Position numbers and translations under genes: made by a program. The notes beneath the pieces are model-generated. The model did not search any database, had not been told where the DNA came from, and worked only from the letters and a program-made list of their open reading frames with translations. 64,000 nucleotides of DNA, taken from contig NC_021175.1 in NCBI RefSeq assembly GCF_000385925.1, forward strand, positions 317,501-381,500. The letters run 5' to 3'. Positions 38,936-47,252 of the stretch are shown piece after piece. This DNA comes from Streptococcus cristatus AS 1.3089. Lineage in GTDB: Bacteria; Bacillota; Bacilli; Lactobacillales; Streptococcaceae. Within the stretch, counting starts at the first letter, position 1. Each line of letters opens with the position of its first letter.

Positions 38936-41350
38936 ATGATAAAAGCTCATTATAATCGTGATACGAACGAAATGCAATCGCTAAAAATACATTTAACAAA
39001 TGTTGCTGAAAGTGGAAGAAAAGAAGCGGAATCTTTAGGACAAGGTGATGTGCTTTTTTTACTAGGCTTATATCATGACTTAGGCAAGGCAAATAAAGCT
39101 TTTCAAGATAAATTGGAAATGCATCCTAGCAAGCATGTTGATCATTCGTCTGCAGGAGCTAGATATCTCTTTCAGAATATACAAGCATGTTTAAAAAAAT
39201 CAAGCATTCCGTTGGCAGACAGGGTACTTTTTCAGGAGATCAGTGCCTATGTTATTTCAGCTCATCACGGTATGTATAACATTCCTCTGCAAGATGAAGA
39301 TGTTCAAGCAGAACAATTTGCATTTAACAAGTTGAGGCATCGAATTATAGAAGGTATAGCGAACGAGCCTTACCAAGAAGATATTCTACCTTTTGCTCAA
39401 GAATTAGAAGATGAATTAAGCATCTATGGTTACAGAGATTTAAACGATTTAATCGAAAAAGCATTTGCAAATTACCAGCAAGCTTGGTCTAAACTTAGTT
39501 GGTCTGATGAAAGTGAGAAAGAATATTATAGTGGTTGTTTTATTCGGATGTACTTATCCTTTTTGAAGAATGCAGATATATTAGATACTATCAATGCTTA
39601 TGGCTTACTCATTGAACCTTTAAAAGACGAAGAAAAACAAAAACTAAATGAGTCTTATCTTGAAGCTATTGAGCGAAAATATCGTAGCTTTAGTCATCCA
39701 ACTACAAGACTTAATGAGATTCGTTCACAAATTGGTGAACGAGTTAAGAGTAGGGGTGAAAAAGATTCAACGGGAATCTATCGTTTGGATCTGCCAACTG
39801 GCGCTGGAAAAACGAATCTTAGTATGAGATATGCCTTTCATCAGTTGGTTGATCAAAATAAATCAAGATTTTTCTATATTACCCCATTTTTATCTGTCCT
39901 GGAGCAAAATGCTTCTGAAATTAGAAAAGTAATTGGCGAGGTAGGTGTTCTAGAGCATCATTCAAATGTTATACAGAACAAACAAGAGAACGAGGATAAG
40001 GGAGACGAAAAAGAGAGCTTATTAGCAGAGTACCTGATAGAAAGTTGGGATAGTCCAGTCGTTTTGACATCAATGGTTCAATTTTTTCAAACTTTATTTA
40101 AAACTAAATCAGCAAATATCCGTCGTTTTTCCAGTTTAGCGAATAGTGTTTTGATTTTAGATGAAGTACAATCATTGCCTATTGAGGTGACAACTTTATT
40201 TAATTTAACCATGAATTTCTTAAATAAAGTTATGAATACGACTATCATCTTATGTACAGCTACACAGCCTGCTTATGATTCTACTGCAATTAATCATAAA
40301 CTTTCTTATGGTGGAAAAAATGGTGAGGCTACTGATATAGTCGAGTTAATTCATGACGAAAAAGAAGTCTTTTCAAGAACAGAACTTAGAAAATTTGATG
40401 AAAATAATCAACATTCGAACCTGTCAGATTTAGTAGATTTTGTACTGGAAAATGACGAGTCTATTCTTGCGATTTTTAACACCAAAAAGACAGTTGATAA
40501 ATTATATATGATGTTTGAAGGATTGACTGATAGACCTATTTATCAACTTTCGACTAATATGTGTGCTCAGCACAGATTAGACATTATATCGGAAATTAAA
40601 CAACATCTAAAAAAAGGAATACCTATTATTTGTATTAGTACGCAACTAATTGAAGCTGGAGTTGACATTGATTTTAATCGTGTCATCAGATCTTATGCAG
40701 GAGTTGATTCAATTGTGCAAGCTAGTGGACGATGTAATCGTGAAGGTAAACGTGATAAAGGTCAGGTTACCTTAGTCAATCTTACCGCTGAAGAGGAAAA
40801 TCTATCACGCTTGAAAGAAATAAAAGCTAAGAAAGACGCCACAGAGCATATTATCCATAAGATTTCATCGCCTATTGAAATGTCGCTTTTAAATCGGGAT
40901 TTTTTTGAATATTATTACGCTAATAATCAAGGTTCAATGGATTATCCTTTATCGCATGGTGAATCAGTTTACGATTATTTAAGCACAAATTCATATCAAG
41001 ACAGAAATAATTTTAAGGGAAAGTTAAAGCAAGCCTTTAAAACTGCTGGTTTGAAGATGAATTTAATAAACAATGACACAATAGGGGTGTTGGTTCCGTA
41101 TGGAGACGCTATTGATAAGTTGTTGTTTTTAGAAGAATTGTGTGAATATGATTACCCATCTGTTGAAGACTATCAAACGATAAAAGCTCTTTTAAAGGAA
41201 TTGCAGCCCTATACGGTAAACGTTCGTAAGCACGATCAAGTGCTTGAAGCGACAAAACCATATTTGAATGGGCAAATTCAGATATTGTCAGATGGTTATT
41301 ATGATGAGAAAAAGGGGATTACCCTAGATTCAGGAAGTTTCCTGATGTAA
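38936..41350 (+). CDS. cas3: CRISPR-associated helicase-nuclease Cas3 (type I-C)
   Basis: This 804-residue effector nuclease has an N-terminal HD domain (LGLYHDLGKANKAFQDKL near residue 45; VDHSSAGARY near 70; SAHHGMY near 100). An SF2 helicase follows, with Walker A LPTGAGKTN near residue 286, DEVQ box LILDEVQSLP near 407 and VQASGRCNREGKR near 600. Cas3 unwinds and degrades DNA after Cascade binding. ATG 38936 is chosen because GAGG lies 6 bases upstream. It is separated by 244 bp from cas5c, unlike the tightly packed rest, and that gap carries regulatory features. The frame is intact. Confidence 0.96.
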   Translation: MIKAHYNRDTNEMQSLKIHLTNVAESGRKEAESLGQGDVLFLLGLYHDLGKANKAFQDKLEMHPSKHVDHSSAGARYLFQNIQACLKKSSIPLADRVLFQEISAYVISAHHGMYNIPLQDEDVQAEQFAFNKLRHRIIEGIANEPYQEDILPFAQELEDELSIYGYRDLNDLIEKAFANYQQAWSKLSWSDESEKEYYSGCFIRMYLSFLKNADILDTINAYGLLIEPLKDEEKQKLNESYLEAIERKYRSFSHPTTRLNEIRSQIGERVKSRGEKDSTGIYRLDLPTGAGKTNLSMRYAFHQLVDQNKSRFFYITPFLSVLEQNASEIRKVIGEVGVLEHHSNVIQNKQENEDKGDEKESLLAEYLIESWDSPVVLTSMVQFFQTLFKTKSANIRRFSSLANSVLILDEVQSLPIEVTTLFNLTMNFLNKVMNTTIILCTATQPAYDSTAINHKLSYGGKNGEATDIVELIHDEKEVFSRTELRKFDENNQHSNLSDLVDFVLENDESILAIFNTKKTVDKLYMMFEGLTDRPIYQLSTNMCAQHRLDIISEIKQHLKKGIPIICISTQLIEAGVDIDFNRVIRSYAGVDSIVQASGRCNREGKRDKGQVTLVNLTAEEENLSRLKEIKAKKDATEHIIHKISSPIEMSLLNRDFFEYYYANNQGSMDYPLSHGESVYDYLSTNSYQDRNNFKGKLKQAFKTAGLKMNLINNDTIGVLVPYGDAIDKLLFLEELCEYDYPSVEDYQTIKALLKELQPYTVNVRKHDQVLEATKPYLNGQIQILSDGYYDEKKGITLDSGSFLM

Positions 41351-41360
41351 AAGTTAAATG

Positions 41361-41460
41361 AAAATAGGCCAACGAGAGTCAGTAGAGGACTTTGTTGACC
41401 TGTAATTCAGTATAAATAAGCACTAAATATAATTTCAATCCACATAGATAGCACTATGAT
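41361..41460 (-). ncRNA. Candidate Cas-regulating RNA (CreR/CreA-like, degenerate single repeat plus pseudo-spacer)
   Basis: A minus-strand transcript is predicted from about 41460 to about 41361. It contains a 5-bp hairpin, CATAG-TGCTAT-CTATG (41458-41443), followed by TGGATTGAAAT (41442-41432). With the preceding G this equals the last 12 nt of the array repeat, i.e. the complete 5' handle that Cas5c leaves on type I-C crRNAs. A 31-nt pseudo-spacer (41431-41401) follows, then a terminator hairpin (41400-41368) with a TTTT tail. The pseudo-spacer matches a site beside the cas5c promoter. No ORF fits. It is absent from the array itself and lies inside the cas operon. Known CreR/CreA RNAs have this layout; the function here is inferred. 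Confidence 0.75.
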
Positions 41461-41466
41461 GGCTAG

Positions 41467-41495
41467 ATTATATCAAAATTGATTCATATAATCAA
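41467..41495 (-). promoter_or_regulatory. Promoter of the candidate Cas-regulating RNA
   Basis: On the minus strand TTGATT (41495-41490) and TATAAT (41472-41467) are exactly 17 bp apart, with an extended -10 TG (TGATATAAT). The start point would fall 7-8 bases later, just before the pseudo-repeat hairpin. Confidence 0.75.
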
Positions 41496-41524
41496 CAGCC
41501 ATTTTATAATCACTATATATAGAA
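41491..41524 (-). promoter_or_regulatory. Predicted partial-match Cascade target (operator) between divergent promoters
   Basis: On the minus strand a TTC PAM (41524-41522) is followed by TATATATAGTGATTAT. Against the pseudo-spacer TATATTTAGTGCTTAT, 14 of 16 bases agree and the mismatches are at positions 6 and 12. Pairing fades after position 16, which should allow binding but not Cas3 cleavage. The site covers a plus-strand TATAAT (41505-41510) and most of the -35 box of the RNA's own promoter. Confidence 0.7.
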
Positions 41525-41532
41525 ACAAAAAA

Positions 41533-41561
41533 TTGACTTTTGAAGTTTCAAGTGCTAAGAT
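41533..41561 (+). promoter_or_regulatory. Putative promoter of the cas5c-8c-7c-4-1-2 operon
   Basis: TTGACT (41533-41538) and TAAGAT (41556-41561) have 17-bp spacing, 9 bp beyond the PAM of the predicted target. An alternative is TTCATA (41483-41488) with TATAAT (41505-41510), 16-bp spacing, which lies inside the target. Either supports separate transcription of the operon from cas3. Confidence 0.55.
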
Positions 41562-41594
41562 AGGTCTATAGAATCACAGAAGGAGGTTTTAACC

Positions 41595-42323
41595 TTGTAC
41601 AGATCAAGAAATTTCTATGCGAAAATACGTAGTGAACAGGCTCTATTTACAAATCCTGCAACTAAAGGTGGTGGAGAGAGATCATCATATCCTGTTCCTA
41701 CTCGGCAAGCTCTCCAAGGCATAATTGATGCTGTGTACTACAAGCCGACTTTCACAAATGTTGTTACTGAAGTTAAGGTCATGAATCAAATTCAGACAGA
41801 GCTACATGGTGTTCGTGCTTTGTTACATGATTACAGTGCGGATTTGAGTTATGTTTCATACTTGAGTGATGTGGAATATCTAGTGAAATTCCATTTCATT
41901 TGGAATGAAAATCGTGAAGATTTGATGCAAGATAGGTTACCTAACAAGCATGAGGCTATTATGGAACGTTCTATTCGAAAGGGTGGACGACGAACTATTT
42001 TTTTAGGGACCAGCGAATGCTTTGGCTTAGTCGATGAAATTAGTCAGGAAGAGTATGAAAACACCCCTTCTTACTACGATGGTGTTACTATTGATTTAGG
42101 TATCATGTTCCATTCTTTTGCTTATCCCAAAGACGAAACGACACCATTAAAATCTTATTTTACAAAAACAGTGATGGAGAATGGGTTGATTAAGTTTAAG
42201 TCTCAGTCTGATTGTGAAATTGTAAATACTTTGTCTAGTTATACTTTCAAGACACCTGGCCAGATTAAGTCCGTTGATGATGAACTTAAGGAATACGAAA
42301 CCATGGAGAAAGGAGAAGGATAA
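41595..42323 (+). CDS. cas5c: Cas5c (type I-C crRNA endonuclease and Cascade subunit)
   Basis: This 242-residue protein replaces Cas6 in type I-C by cutting the repeat at the base of its stem and holding the 11-nt 5' handle. It shows the Cas5 N-terminal RAMP core (MYRSRNFYAKIRSEQALFTNPATKGGGERSSYPVPTRQA) and the glycine-rich region near residues 130-140 (RKGGRRTIFLGTSEC). It begins at TTG 41595, 8 bases behind the strong SD AGGAGG; no in-frame ATG lies upstream. The stop overlaps the cas8c start as TAATG. Frame intact. Confidence 0.95.
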   Translation: MYRSRNFYAKIRSEQALFTNPATKGGGERSSYPVPTRQALQGIIDAVYYKPTFTNVVTEVKVMNQIQTELHGVRALLHDYSADLSYVSYLSDVEYLVKFHFIWNENREDLMQDRLPNKHEAIMERSIRKGGRRTIFLGTSECFGLVDEISQEEYENTPSYYDGVTIDLGIMFHSFAYPKDETTPLKSYFTKTVMENGLIKFKSQSDCEIVNTLSSYTFKTPGQIKSVDDELKEYETMEKGEG

Positions 42324-44252
42324 TGGATTTTTTTACTTCTCTACTTAAAAACTTATGAAAAAGCAGAAGAAATTGGCTTAGTTGACCAACAAAAAGGAGA
42401 CAATCCTGTTTTGCTACCGATTTACCATGATAATAAGGTAATAAAAAATAATGATATCTATATCGAAATATTATTAGATAATGAAGGTGCTTTTTTTAAG
42501 GCAAGGAAGTTTGAAATTGGTGAAAATGTGATTTTCCTGTAACCTATGAATCTAGTAATAGAACGAGCACTAAGATAGCACCACATCCAATCGTAGATAG
42601 TTGGTACTATGTCATGTATTCGGAATTAAGAAAAGAGAAGCATCAAAGGTATCTACAAAATTTAGATAACTGGATGATCCAAACTGAAAATAATAAAGTA
42701 GAAATTTTTTTAAAAATAATTAAAAAATTTGTTGAGAATCCAGAATCAGTTGAATTAGTTTTAAATAGTGCATTTGGTTCAGATTGCCAAATACAAGAAG
42801 AGTTTGTTGATAATAACGGAAAAATTCAAGAAGGTTCACTTATTTTTGGAGAAAAAAACAAAAAATAGCTTTAAAAGATATTAAATTATCATTTAAAATT
42901 TTAGAGTTTGATGGTTTGAGAGACGTTTCAGTTTCAAATTTTAATGAAATGCATCATGATTTTATTAACTATATTAATAATAATTCAACTGAAATTGGCA
43001 TTGGAATATGTAATATTAGCGGAAAAGAAGACAGGATCATTAAAAATCATCGTAAACCGAAAGGTGTATTTTCAAATGGAAAACTGATTTCCCAAAATAA
43101 TAAAATAGCATACCTTGGTGATAGATTTCCAAATGAAAATGCTTCATCAGACATAATTAAAATTGGCTATGAAACCTCAGAAAAAATACATTTGATGATT
43201 AAGTATCTGTTGGAGAACAATAATAGTCATACTTGGTTAGGTACCTCTCAATATTTGATCAATTGGTTTAGTGATGATTTGTCAAATGATAGTCAGTTAG
43301 ATATTGTCAAACCAGAGTTTGATGATTTATTTGAAGATGATGAAGAAGAAAAACAAGTTTTTATTAAACCGAATGAAGAGAATAAAAAATTGGTTCATCT
43401 TTTGTTAGAGGTCAGAAATTATTCAGCAATAATGCTACTTATAATATTGCTATCCTGAATGAAAATAAAGGTCGTATTGCTTTAAAATATTTCCGCCAGC
43501 TTCAAGTTTCACAGCTGCTGAAAAATCTGGAAACTTGGCAGGAAAACTATTCTTGGAAGGCAAAAACTAAATCTGGAAATTATAAATTAAGAACACCTAC
43601 TTTTAATGACATAATCAACGCTGCCTACGGTATTGACAGAGAACGTTATTTGGAATTGGACAATGACAGTTTTAAGAGTGATCAATATCAGCAATTAGTA
43701 ACAGCTTTGATTGATGGGAATCCAATACCTAGTACTATCGTTAAGAAGTTAGAAAAGAATATTAAACAGCGACAAAAGTACCCTAATCACTGGTCTCAGG
43801 TGCAGCAAATAAGTTTAGCGATTTTACACAAACAATATGGAAGGGAGTTTAAACCAATGTTAGATCATGAAAATACTAATCGTTCCTATCTCTTCGGAAG
43901 ATTATTAGCTATTTTTGAGCTAATTGAAACTCAGCGATATCGAATAGATGGTAATAATCAGGAAAGAATTACAAATGCCGAGAGGTACTGGAACGCCTAT
44001 ACCAGCCAGCCAGCCAAGTTAATGATGAATTTGACAAATAAAATTAAACCTTATGAAGAAACTGTAAAGTTAAATGCTCATGGAATTTTTAATAAATTGG
44101 ACAAAGAGCGAGCAGAAATTGTCCAATTACTCAGCCCCCTAATGGCAAAGAAGGATATCAATGATCCCTTGGATTATCAATTTATTTTTGGTTACTATGC
44201 TGAAAAGCAGTTCTTTTATACAAAACAAGAAAAAAATGAAAGTGAGGAATAG
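42323..44252 (+). pseudogene. cas8c: Cas8c (Csd1, type I-C large subunit), four frame breaks
   Basis: Joining five frames gives a normal Cas8c of about 643 residues, the subunit that reads the PAM and opens DNA. The breaks are: an extra A in the A run near 42350 (MDFFTSLLK then TYEKAEEIGL); a missing T near 42533 (VIFL then PVTYESSN); a missing A near 42865 (EKNK then IALKDIKL); and a missing G in GAGGTCAG near 43410 (LLLE then GQKLFSNNATYN). The longest intact part is the C terminus from 43650. All breaks are single bases in short homopolymers. Flanking cas genes are intact. Confidence 0.88.
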
Positions 44253-44255
44253 CAG

Positions 44256-45107
44256 ATGTTGGAACACAAGATTGATTTTATGGTAACGGTTGAAGTGAGG
44301 GAAGCTAATGCAAATGGTGATCCTTTGTCAGGAAATATGCCAAGAACAAATGCAGCCAATCAAGGCTTAATCAGCGATGTAGCCATCAAGCGCAAAATCC
44401 GCAATCGGATACAGGATTTTGGCCACACCATCTTTGTACAAGCAAATGATCGCATTGAGGATGGGCTTAATTCACTTGAGAAACGGTTTAAGACTCAATT
44501 TACAGGAAAAGAATCAGATGAAGAAATTAATGAAAAAGCCAATCAATTATGGATGGATGTCCGTTCGTTTGGTCAAGTGTTCACTTATCTAAAAGATCGC
44601 TCGTTTGCTATTCGTGGACCGGTTTCTGTTAGCATGGCTAAATCTTTGGATCCAATCATCATCTCTAGTTTACAGATTACTAGAAGTACAAATGGTGTCG
44701 AACCTAAAAAAGCAGGTGGACGTTCATCTGATACGATGGGGACTAAGCATTTTGTGGACTATGGCGTCTATGTCATCAAAGGTTCGATTAATCCAAATTT
44801 TGCTGAAAAAACAGGATTCTCTAACGAAGATGCTGAAGTTATAAAGGAAGTTCTCGTTAGTCTTTTTGAAAACGATGCGTCATCCGCTCGTCCTGAAGGT
44901 TCTATGCGAGTAAGGGAAGTCTTCTGGTTTACACATTCTAATAAGTTAGGAAATGTTTCCAGTGCTCGTGTTTTTGATTTGTTTGAATTTGACAAAGAAA
45001 AACAGGATAAGGATAGTTATGAAGACTATGCTATCCATCTTAATCAAGAGAAATTGGCAGAATATGAGGCTAAAGGATTGACAGTTGATATCTTAGAAGG
45101 ACTGTAA
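44256..45107 (+). CDS. cas7c: Cas7c (Csd2, type I-C backbone subunit)
   Basis: This 283-residue RAMP protein polymerises along the spacer to form the Cascade backbone. The family N terminus is clear: DFMVTVEVREANANGDPLSGNMPRTN, with DVAIKRKIRNR, and later the RSFGQVFTYL and TRSTNGVEPKKAGGRSSDTMGTKHFVDYG block containing the thumb loop. It lies 3 bases behind cas8c. Frame intact and length normal. Confidence 0.96.
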   Translation: MLEHKIDFMVTVEVREANANGDPLSGNMPRTNAANQGLISDVAIKRKIRNRIQDFGHTIFVQANDRIEDGLNSLEKRFKTQFTGKESDEEINEKANQLWMDVRSFGQVFTYLKDRSFAIRGPVSVSMAKSLDPIIISSLQITRSTNGVEPKKAGGRSSDTMGTKHFVDYGVYVIKGSINPNFAEKTGFSNEDAEVIKEVLVSLFENDASSARPEGSMRVREVFWFTHSNKLGNVSSARVFDLFEFDKEKQDKDSYEDYAIHLNQEKLAEYEAKGLTVDILEGL

Positions 45108-45108
45108 T

Positions 45109-45780
45109 ATGGTTTATGCTGAAAGTGACTATTTGATGTTGTCTGGAATTCAGCATTTCCAATTCTGCAAGCGCCAATGGAGTTTGATTCATATTGAGCA
45201 GCAGTGGGTTGAAAACGAAGCGACAGCTCATGGGCAGATTTTACATCAAAAAGCAGACAATCCATATATCAAGGAAAAACGAAAGGATGTTATTAGCTCG
45301 CGAGCTATGCATGTCTCGTCAAGAGAGCTTGGTCTCTATGGAATATTGGATGTGGTTGAATTTCATAAGGATGAAAAAGGAGTTTCGTTAAAAGGGAAAC
45401 ATGGCAAATGGCTCCCTGTTATTATTGAATATAAGCGTGGAAAACCAAAAAAGGATACTCGTGATATTGTTCAGTTGGTTGCTCAAACGATTTGTCTTGA
45501 AGAAACTCTTGGATGCGAAATCGAGTATGGTTATCTTTACTATCATAGTGTAAATCAAAAGAAGCGAATAGAAATCACTTCTGATTTACGAAAAGAAGTA
45601 GCTGAGCTGGCTTGCCAAATGCATCAATATTATGATAAAAAGCTTATTCCGAAAGCTGAATATTTTAAAAACTGTCAGTTATGCTCCTTAGTTGATATTT
45701 GCATGCCGCGTCTGAGCAAGAAGTCACGCAATGTTGACAATTATATTTTCCAAGCACTAAAAAGTGAGGATAGCTTATGA
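45109..45780 (+). CDS. cas4: Cas4 (spacer-processing nuclease)
   Basis: This 223-residue RecB-like iron-sulfur nuclease trims prespacers and enforces the PAM during adaptation. The nuclease core (LGLYGILDVVEFH with the catalytic Asp, then VIIEYKRGKPKK with Glu/Lys) and the cysteines of the cluster (FQFCKRQW at the N terminus; CQLCSLVDICMP at the C terminus) are all present. It overlaps cas1 as ATGA. Confidence 0.95.
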   Translation: MVYAESDYLMLSGIQHFQFCKRQWSLIHIEQQWVENEATAHGQILHQKADNPYIKEKRKDVISSRAMHVSSRELGLYGILDVVEFHKDEKGVSLKGKHGKWLPVIIEYKRGKPKKDTRDIVQLVAQTICLEETLGCEIEYGYLYYHSVNQKKRIEITSDLRKEVAELACQMHQYYDKKLIPKAEYFKNCQLCSLVDICMPRLSKKSRNVDNYIFQALKSEDSL

Positions 45781-46802
45781 AAAAGCTACTTAATACTCTA
45801 TATTTGACTCAAGATAATTTTTATTTAACGCGTGAAAGAGATAATATCGTTATCAAGCAAGAAGGTAAGGTTGTCAGTCGTTTTCCATATCGGATACTTG
45901 ATGGCATTGTTTGTTTTTCTTATTTGGGAGCGTCTCCTTCTTTGATTGAACTATGTGCCAAAAATCAGATAAATTTGTCCTTCCATACACCACAAGGGCG
46001 CTTTTGCGGTCGATTTGTTGGGCAAACAAATGGGAATGTTTTGCTAAGGAGACAGCATTATCGTTTGGCGGATGAAGAAAAATCTCTAGAATATGCAAAA
46101 CACTTTATTCTTGCTAAGATTTCAAATTCTAGAAAATATTTATTACGTTTCAAGCGTGACCATCGCGATCGAATCGATAGCCATCTCTTTGAAGAGGTGA
46201 ATACGGAATTAACTTGGGCCTTGGAACAGGTTCAAGCAGCTGAAGACAAGGATTCTCTATTAGGAATTGAAGGTCAGGCAGCAAATCAATATTTTCGTAT
46301 TTTTAATGATTTAGTATTAACTGATAAGGAGACTTTCCAGTTTAATGGGCGAACCAGACGACCTCCCTTAGATTGTGTCAATGCTTTATTATCATTTGGC
46401 TACAGTTTGTTAACATATGAATGCCAATCTGCTTTGGAAGCAGTGGGACTGGATAGTTATGTTGGCTTCTTCCATACGGATAGACCAGGTCGTGCTAGTT
46501 TGGCATTGGATTTAGTCGAAGAATTTCGTGCTTATATAGTTGATAGATTTGTATTTTCTTTGATAAATAAAGGTCAGCTGACAAAAAAACATTTTGAATA
46601 TAAGGAAAACGGCAGTGTCATATTAACAGAAAAAGGTCGTGCGACCTTTATTGAAGCATGGCAAAAGCGGAAACATCAGGAAGTAGAACATCCTTTTACT
46701 AAAGAAAAGGTGAAATTGATGTTACTGCCCTATGTCCAAGCACAGTTATTGGCTAAGACAATCCGTGGGGAATTGGAATCCTATCCACCGTTTTTAATAT
46801 AG
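45777..46802 (+). CDS. cas1: Cas1 (CRISPR integrase)
   Basis: This 341-residue metal-dependent integrase shows the three active-site parts: Glu in LLGIEGQAANQYF near residue 163, His in VGFFHTDRPGRASLALDL near 230 and Asp/Glu in LVEEFRAYIVDRF near 245. With Cas2 it inserts new spacers at the leader end. Overlaps cas4; frame intact. Confidence 0.97.
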   Translation: MKKLLNTLYLTQDNFYLTRERDNIVIKQEGKVVSRFPYRILDGIVCFSYLGASPSLIELCAKNQINLSFHTPQGRFCGRFVGQTNGNVLLRRQHYRLADEEKSLEYAKHFILAKISNSRKYLLRFKRDHRDRIDSHLFEEVNTELTWALEQVQAAEDKDSLLGIEGQAANQYFRIFNDLVLTDKETFQFNGRTRRPPLDCVNALLSFGYSLLTYECQSALEAVGLDSYVGFFHTDRPGRASLALDLVEEFRAYIVDRFVFSLINKGQLTKKHFEYKENGSVILTEKGRATFIEAWQKRKHQEVEHPFTKEKVKLMLLPYVQAQLLAKTIRGELESYPPFLI

Positions 46803-46812
46803 GAGCCGGTTT

Positions 46813-47106
46813 ATGATGGTATTAGTAACATATGATGTGAATACTGAAACTGCGCAAGGCAGGAAAAGATTACGTCATGTGGCAAAATTATGCGTTGATT
46901 ATGGGCAACGCGTTCAGAATTCAGTTTTTGAATGCTCAGTAACTCCTGCAGAATTTGTAGAAATAAAGGCTAAGCTTTTGAGTATTATTGACACTGAGTC
47001 TGACAGTATTCGTTTTTATTTGCTAGGAAAAAACTGGCAAAATCGTCTAGAAACGATTGGACGTAATACAAGTTATGATCCTGATATAGGGGTATTACTC
47101 CTTTAA
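46813..47106 (+). CDS. cas2: Cas2
   Basis: This 97-residue ferredoxin-fold protein forms the centre of the Cas1-Cas2 integration complex. The LVTYDVNTET start holds the conserved Asp, and the QNSVFECSVTPAEF strand and SIRFYLLG are typical of the I-C family. The SD AGGAG lies before ATG 46813. It is the last gene of the operon; the array leader follows directly. Confidence 0.96.
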   Translation: MMVLVTYDVNTETAQGRKRLRHVAKLCVDYGQRVQNSVFECSVTPAEFVEIKAKLLSIIDTESDSIRFYLLGKNWQNRLETIGRNTSYDPDIGVLLL

Positions 47107-47252
47107 ATAGTCTAGTGCGAATAGGTGTTGCTCATAAAAAAGAAGGACTTTCGCGCAAAAAATAAACAAAAACAAGGCAAAAATTCGAAATTTTAGAAGA
47201 ATTTTCTTCTCTCGAAAGATAATGTTTGCTTAAAACAGTGCAACTACGCGCT
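47107..47252 (+). promoter_or_regulatory. CRISPR leader
   Basis: This 146-bp AT-rich, non-coding stretch lies between cas2 and the first repeat. It contains a palindromic AGAAGAATTTTCTTCT core near 47196-47211. As in other I-C loci this is where transcription of the array starts and new spacers enter. Confidence 0.8.

Noticed and set aside
41475-41504. Nine-codon minus-strand ORF (MAVDYMNQF) as a CreT-like toxin
   Set aside because: It overlaps the promoter of the candidate RNA, has no SD and no special codons; the regulator interpretation does not need a toxin.
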